A stretch of 64,000 nt of DNA from Ruania alkalisoli. Lineage in GTDB: Bacteria; Actinomycetota; Actinomycetes; Actinomycetales; Beutenbergiaceae. A program made the position numbers and the translations under genes. Of the stretch, positions 59,665-64,000 are shown in pieces. The notes under the pieces are model-generated. The model saw only the letters and a program-made list of their open reading frames with translations, was not told where the DNA came from and did not search any database. Position 1 is the stretch's first letter. Every line of letters starts with the position of its first letter. The stretch lies in contig NZ_CP063169.1 in assembly GCF_014960965.1 (NCBI RefSeq), positions 2,761,581 through 2,825,580 on the forward strand. Direction: 5' to 3'.

Positions 59665-61151
59665 CGCAGCGCCCGCAACCGGGCGAGTGCGGACTCCTTG
59701 CCGAGGATCTCGATGGACTCGAACAGCGGAGGTGAGACCCGCCGTCCGGTGATCGCCACCCGCAGCGGCGCGAAGGCGAAGCGCGGCTTGATACCCATCT
59801 CCTCCACCAGCACGGCCTTCAGGGCCGCCTGCTGCGGCTCCGGCGTCAGGTCCTCCAGCCCTTCCAGTACCCGGATCGACCGGTCGAGCACCTCGGCCGC
59901 CTCCGGCCGCAGCGCGGCGCGGGCCTCCTCGTCCACGACCACGGCGTCGTCGGCGACGAACAGGAAGCCCAGCATCCCGGGTGCCTCACCGAGCAGGGTC
60001 ATGCGCTCCTGCACCAGCGGTGCGGCAACGGTCAGCAGCTGCTGGTGCTCCGCCGTCAACTCCTCGAACGTGGCCGCGGGAACCACGCCGGCCTCGTGCA
60101 GGTACGGCACCAGCCGGGCGCGGAAATCCTCGGCGGGGAGCAGCCGCAGGTGGGCGGCGTTGATCGCCTCGGCCTTCTTCTGGTCGAAGCGCGCCGGGTT
60201 CGGGTTCACGTCGGAGACATCGAAGGCGGCCAGCATCTCGGCCTGGGTGAAGATGTCGTTGTCCGGGGAGATGCTCCAGCCCAGCAGCGCCAGGTAGTTG
60301 AGCAGACCCTCGGGGATGAAGCCGCGCTCGCGGTGCAGGAAGAGGTTCGACTCGGGGGCACGCTTGGAGAGCTTCTTGTTCCCCTCCCCGGTGACCATCG
60401 GCAGGTGCCCGTAGCTAGGCACCCGCTCAGCGATCCCGAGCTCGGTCAGCGCCCGGTGCAGGGCGATCTGCCGCGGGGTGGAGGAGAGCAGGTCCTCCCC
60501 GCGCAGCACGTGCGTGATCCGCATCAGCGCGTCGTCGAGGGGGTTGGTGAGGGTGTACAGCGGCTGCCCGTTGCCACGCACGATCACGAAGTCGGGCACC
60601 GAGCCGGCGGCGAAGGTGACCTCGCCCCGCACCAGATCGGTGAAGGTGATGTCCTCGGCCGGCATCCGCAGACGCAACACCGGCGTGCGGCCCTCAGCAA
60701 GGAATGCCGCCTTTTGCTCCTTGGTCAGGTCGCGGTCATAGCCGTCGTACCCGAGCTTGGGGTCGCGGCCGGCGGCGCGGTGGCGGGCCTCGATCTCTTC
60801 CGGGGTGGAGAACGACTCATACGCATGCCCGGAGGCGAGCAACTTGTCGGCGACATCGGCGTAGATCGCCGCGCGCTCGGACTGCCGGTACGGTCCATCC
60901 GGCCCACCGACCTCGACGCCCTCGTCCCAGTCCAGACCGAGCCAGTGCAGCGCGTCCAGGAGCTGGTCATAGCTCTCCTGGCTGTCCCGCGCGGCGTCGG
61001 TGTCCTCGATCCGGAACACGAACGTGCCGCCGTGGTGGCGAGCCTGTGCCCAGTTGAACAGGGCGGTGCGGATCAGCCCGACGTGCGGGGTCCCGGTGGG
61101 CGAGGGGCAGAAGCGGACGCGCACGTCGGCGCCGGAAACGGGAGTCGTCAT
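59652..61151 (-). CDS. gltX: Glutamate--tRNA ligase
   Basis: A 499-residue class I aminoacyl-tRNA synthetase. The HIGH-type signature is [11 protein letters not shown], the KMSKS-type loop is KLSKR, and the C-terminal anticodon-binding domain is complete. ATG 61151 begins the normal N-terminus. In most actinobacteria it also misacylates tRNA-Gln. Its last codons lie within a terminator stem. Usual neighbours (tRNA-Glu/Gln and the IclR regulator) are displaced by inserted clusters. Confidence 0.96.
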   Translation of the reverse strand: MTTPVSGADVRVRFCPSPTGTPHVGLIRTALFNWAQARHHGGTFVFRIEDTDAARDSQESYDQLLDALHWLGLDWDEGVEVGGPDGPYRQSERAAIYADVADKLLASGHAYESFSTPEEIEARHRAAGRDPKLGYDGYDRDLTKEQKAAFLAEGRTPVLRLRMPAEDITFTDLVRGEVTFAAGSVPDFVIVRGNGQPLYTLTNPLDDALMRITHVLRGEDLLSSTPRQIALHRALTELGIAERVPSYGHLPMVTGEGNKKLSKRAPESNLFLHRERGFIPEGLLNYLALLGWSISPDNDIFTQAEMLAAFDVSDVNPNPARFDQKKAEAINAAHLRLLPAEDFRARLVPYLHEAGVVPAATFEELTAEHQQLLTVAAPLVQERMTLLGEAPGMLGFLFVADDAVVVDEEARAALRPEAAEVLDRSIRVLEGLEDLTPEPQQAALKAVLVEEMGIKPRFAFAPLRVAITGRRVSPPLFESIEILGKESALARLRALRASL

Positions 61152-61164
61152 GATGGCTCCCAGC

Positions 61165-61371
61165 CTACTGGTGCGCGGCCTCAGTCTTCCGCCCGGCCAC
61201 AAACCACAAGATCGGTCCCACCACCGGCGCCAGCACGATCAGCGCGAACCATGCCACCTGCAGCAGTCCCCGCAGCCCCGGGTGGCGGACGGCACTCACC
61301 AGAGCCACCACCATCAGTACCAGCGGCAGAACTATCACCAGCGTGAAGGTCACGTCGAAACCGACAGCCAT
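61165..61371 (-). CDS. Small membrane protein with PLDc_N-type domain
   Basis: A 68-residue protein with two predicted membrane helices (about 6-28 and 38-60) and the [15 protein letters not shown] motif of PLDc_N proteins, a domain also seen at the N-terminus of cardiolipin synthases. ATG 61371 is preferred over GTG 61401. The function is unknown. It lies 13 bp upstream of gltX and could be cotranscribed with it. Confidence 0.72.
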   Translation of the reverse strand: MAVGFDVTFTLVIVLPLVLMVVALVSAVRHPGLRGLLQVAWFALIVLAPVVGPILWFVAGRKTEAAHQ

Positions 61372-61446
61372 CCGTCCCCCATCCTCGTCCCTCTCACCCA
61401 CCGTAACCAGACCCCACCAGCCCCGGCAACGCTCAGGTCCGTCGAA

Positions 61447-62466
61447 TCAGTGCGCTCCCATCGCGCCCCGCGCCCGCTCCATCACCTCCGCGATCGTCAC
61501 GACCCGCCCCTGCGCGGACGACCTCACCGCCGCCTCGACCATGGCGATGCTGAGGACATTCCGGTGCCCCGCCGTCGCCGGCTCGATCCCCATGCGCACA
61601 CAGGTGACGAACTCGGCCAGCGACCCGGCGATCTCCTCGGGCACCTCCCGCTCGGGAACAGGCAGCGACGCACCATCCGGGGCATACGCCGTCGGGGCGT
61701 GGTCACCATCCCAGTGCACTCCCCCGCCGGCTGCCCCGAGGTTCCACACCCCGTTCCAGGACGTCTCCGGGTGAGGCCCGCACCAGGTGCCGGTGTAGGA
61801 GAAGGAGGCTCCGCCGTCGAAGGTGAACATGGCTGTGGCCACGGCGTTGCCGGCAAACCAGGACCAGCTCGGGTTGGACGATTCGCAGTAGACGCTCACG
61901 GGGTCGGCGCCCATCAGGTCACGCGCGAGATCGAACTGGTGGATCGCCATGTCCACGATCAGCGGCTCGGCCATCTCCTCGCGGAACCCACCGAACCGGG
62001 GCGCCCGGGCGAACTCACACCGCGCCGTCTCCACCTGCCCAAGGCTGCCGAGAACCTCCCGCAACGAGGCCAGGTGGCGGTAGTAGCGCCGCGACTGGGA
62101 GATCATCAGCAGCTGCCCGGCACGCGCGGCCGCGTCGATCATCGGCAGGCACCCGGCCACCGACTCCGCCATCGGCTTCTCGCACAGCACCGGCAACCCG
62201 AGCCCGAGGGCCTCGAGGTTCACCGGCAGGTGCGCGGCCGGCACCGTCACATTCACGACGGCGTCCGGCGCCTGGGCAGCAGCCAGCTCCGTCAGCGAGG
62301 TACTCACCGGGGCGTCAAGGTCCGTGGCACGTAATGCAGCGGCAGCGGCTTCGGTGTCCAGGTCCACGAGTCCGACCAGCTGGACATCTGGGTTCGCGGC
62401 GATCGTGTGCAGCCACGCGCGGCCCATGCTGCCAGCGCCGACCTGAATGAGGCGCAGGGCCTTCAC
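61447..62466 (-). CDS. Gfo/Idh/MocA-family oxidoreductase
   Basis: A 339-residue dinucleotide-dependent oxidoreductase: Rossmann motif [14 protein letters not shown] in [10 protein letters not shown], and a C-terminal sugar-binding sheet. The GTG start overlaps the ThuA stop (GTGA). With the neighbouring ThuA and the ABC permease it belongs to a sugar-use operon continuing beyond the window. The substrate is unknown. Confidence 0.88.
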   Translation of the reverse strand: MKALRLIQVGAGSMGRAWLHTIAANPDVQLVGLVDLDTEAAAAALRATDLDAPVSTSLTELAAAQAPDAVVNVTVPAAHLPVNLEALGLGLPVLCEKPMAESVAGCLPMIDAAARAGQLLMISQSRRYYRHLASLREVLGSLGQVETARCEFARAPRFGGFREEMAEPLIVDMAIHQFDLARDLMGADPVSVYCESSNPSWSWFAGNAVATAMFTFDGGASFSYTGTWCGPHPETSWNGVWNLGAAGGGVHWDGDHAPTAYAPDGASLPVPEREVPEEIAGSLAEFVTCVRMGIEPATAGHRNVLSIAMVEAAVRSSAQGRVVTIAEVMERARGAMGAH

Positions 62467-63242
62467 TCGGACTCCTTGATGGCACCCGTGTACCCATGGC
62501 CGGTGAAGAACTCGCCGGACTCGTAGCGCAGCAAGGTAGGTGTGGTGCGCTCCGGCCGCACCGTGCGGGCCCAGGCGACGCCGTTCGCGATCACCTTGCG
62601 GACGTGCTCGTGGTGGTAGACGGGGAAGTCCTGGTCGCCCGGGGAGAAGAAGAAGATCTTGCCGTGGCCGCGCTTGAAGGTGCAGCCGGAACGGAACACC
62701 TCTCCCCCGGTGAAAGAGGAGATGAAGATCAACTCGTCGGGCGCCGGGATGTCGAAGAACTCCCCGTACATCTCCTGCTGATCGATGATGATCGGGTTCG
62801 GCACGCCCTGGGCGATCGGGTGCGTCGGGTCGACGGTCCAGACGAGCTCGCGGTCCTCCTCGCTGCGCCAGCGCAGCGTGCAGCTGGTGCCCATCAGCTT
62901 GCCGAAGATCTTCGACCAATGGCCCGAGTGGAGCACCAGCAGCCCCATCCCATCGAGCACATGCCGGTGCACCCGCTCCACGACGTCGTCGCGCACCTCC
63001 CCGTGGGCGGCGTGCCCCCACCAGACCAGGACGTCGGTGGCGGCCAGGACCTCCTCGGTGAGACCGTGCTCGGGGTCGTCGAGAGTCACCGTGGAGACCT
63101 GCGCCGCAGGCAGGTTCTCCCGGATCCCTGCAGCGATGGCCCCGTGCATACCGTCCGGGTAGATCTCCGCCACGTGCGGCTCGATCTGCTCATGCCGGTT
63201 CTCGCCCCAGACGAGGACGTTGAGGGACTGCGCGTCGGTCAT
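62463..63242 (-). CDS. ThuA-family protein
   Basis: A 259-residue ThuA-fold protein, more typical of the family than the one at 15.4 kb: [42 protein letters not shown] and [12 protein letters not shown] 63242 follows AAGGA and fits family starts; an ATG at 63272 would overlap the permease stop (ATGA) and is a real alternative. It is linked to sugar use with the oxidoreductase and importer around it. Confidence 0.88.
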   Translation of the reverse strand: MTDAQSLNVLVWGENRHEQIEPHVAEIYPDGMHGAIAAGIRENLPAAQVSTVTLDDPEHGLTEEVLAATDVLVWWGHAAHGEVRDDVVERVHRHVLDGMGLLVLHSGHWSKIFGKLMGTSCTLRWRSEEDRELVWTVDPTHPIAQGVPNPIIIDQQEMYGEFFDIPAPDELIFISSFTGGEVFRSGCTFKRGHGKIFFFSPGDQDFPVYHHEHVRKVIANGVAWARTVRPERTTPTLLRYESGEFFTGHGYTGAIKESE

Positions 63243-63268
63243 GGTTGTGTTTCCTTCGGTAGTAGTTC

Positions 63269-64000
63269 TCATTTGACCGCACCGCCGGTGGCTCCGGCGG
63301 CGATGTACTTCTGGGCAGCCACGAGCAGCACGATGGCCGGAGTGGCCGAGAGCACCGCCGTGGCCATCACGGCACCCCAGTTCTGCACCTGCGTGCCCAG
63401 GTACTGATAGATGCCGAGCGTCACGGGCCGGATCTCGTCGGTGGTGGTGAGGGTGAGCGCGAACAGGAAGTCACTCCAGGCGAACAGGAACGTGAACAGC
63501 CCGGCGGTGATGATCGCGTTACGGCTCACGGGAACCACGATCCACAGGAACGATCGCACCAGCCCTGCACCGTCCACCCGGGCAGCCTCGATGATCGCCG
63601 ACGGTACTCCCAGCATGAACGAACGCATGATCAGGATCGCGAACGGGATCGCACTGGTGGAGTTGGCGAGAATCAGCCCGGGGATCGAGTTCAGCAGCCC
63701 GAGTCCTTCGTAGGCACTGTAGAGCGCGTTGGCGATCACGATGCCCGGGATCATCTGCGAGATCAGGATCGCCAGCAACGCCAGGCCCACCCACCGGAAG
63801 CGGAACTGCGCCAGGGCGAAGGACGCCGGCGCGGCCAGTGCCAGGCTGAAGACCACGGTTCCGAGCGCGATGATGAGGCTCGTGACCAGGTTGGCGCCCT
63901 GCTCGCTGATGGCGCGGGCGTAGTTGTCGAGGCTGGGTTGCAGCGGGATCAGGTCTGCGTTGAGGGTGTTGCCCGAGGGCTGCAGCGAGGCGTTGATCAT
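63269..64000 (-). CDS. Sugar ABC transporter permease (MalG type, 5' truncated)
   Basis: The last 243 residues of a carbohydrate permease; the frame is open to the window edge, so the start lies beyond 64000. Helices and the ATPase-docking loop [20 protein letters not shown] are visible. It precedes the ThuA and oxidoreductase genes in one operon. The other importer genes should lie just outside the window. Confidence 0.9.
   Translation of the reverse strand: MINASLQPSGNTLNADLIPLQPSLDNYARAISEQGANLVTSLIIALGTVVFSLALAAPASFALAQFRFRWVGLALLAILISQMIPGIVIANALYSAYEGLGLLNSIPGLILANSTSAIPFAILIMRSFMLGVPSAIIEAARVDGAGLVRSFLWIVVPVSRNAIITAGLFTFLFAWSDFLFALTLTTTDEIRPVTLGIYQYLGTQVQNWGAVMATAVLSATPAIVLLVAAQKYIAAGATGGAVK

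Noticed and set aside
1-64000. CRISPR array, prophage or complete insertion sequence
   Set aside because: No regularly spaced direct repeats, phage structural genes or intact transposase were seen; the only transposase-like sequence is the N-terminus of the chimeric regulator.

Overview
The window is a high-GC, Gram-positive actinobacterial chromosome segment. Starts are often GTG, genes in an operon are often joined by 1-8 base overlaps (GTGA, ATGA, TAATG), and the gene order rpmB/recG/rsmD/coaD/rnc/mutM, thiL/DUF3515/ddl/plsC/murA/leuD/leuC/IclR and tRNA/gltX is the usual actinobacterial one. Sugar-acid, ThuA and LacI genes suggest a plant- or soil-associated Micrococcales relative (Ruania, Beutenbergia or Georgenia-like); this placement is inference.

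Layout. 1-6.5 kb: the end of cydD, cydC, a DosS-like heme-GAF histidine kinase coupled to cydC, an M20 peptidase and a DosR-like response regulator. 6.6-9.6 kb: a LacI repressor divergent from KDPG aldolase and KDG kinase. 9.8-13.7 kb: a membrane protein, then a tightly overlapped coaD, coiled-coil protein, yceD, rnc, mutM operon. 13.8-18.3 kb: altronate dehydratase, ThuA, PmoA-like and Gfo/Idh/MocA genes that separate coaD from rsmD. 18.5-24.1 kb: rsmD, an ABC exporter pair, recG, rpmB. 24.2-30.2 kb: CBS protein, thiL, DUF3515, ddl, a cystathionine-type PLP enzyme, a lipoprotein and a PIN/Phd toxin-antitoxin pair. 30.2-37.6 kb: plsC, a DesKR-like two-component pair, murA, leuD, leuC and the IclR regulator. 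37.6-42.6 kb: an accessory patch with DUF433/DUF5615, AbiEi with a toxin stub, a lipoprotein PBP, two small enzymes and a PIN remnant. 42.7-49.6 kb: a chimeric IS630-like/LacI regulator divergent from a sugar ABC importer with a sulfatase. 49.7-50.3 kb: tRNA-Glu, tRNA-Gln and acylphosphatase. 50.3-59.6 kb: a LacI regulator, two unassigned proteins, and a Dpp-type importer with two phosphatase-like enzymes. 59.6-64 kb: gltX and the edge of another sugar cluster (permease, ThuA, oxidoreductase).

How they work together. UxaA, KdgK and Eda supply consecutive steps from altronate to pyruvate plus glyceraldehyde-3-phosphate, although they lie in two loci either side of the coaD-mutM block. CydDC and the heme-type kinase tie cytochrome bd assembly to oxygen or redox sensing. 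The 50.3-59.6 kb region behaves as one LacI regulon: two near-identical palindromes lie between the divergent operons, one of them on the predicted transcription start.

The most unusual items are a five-copy CTGGT microsatellite placed exactly between the -35 and -10 of the PIN/Phd module, the transposase-like/LacI fusion, a dispersed 50-bp repeat of which one copy is translated inside cydC, and decayed toxin genes next to intact or orphan antitoxins.
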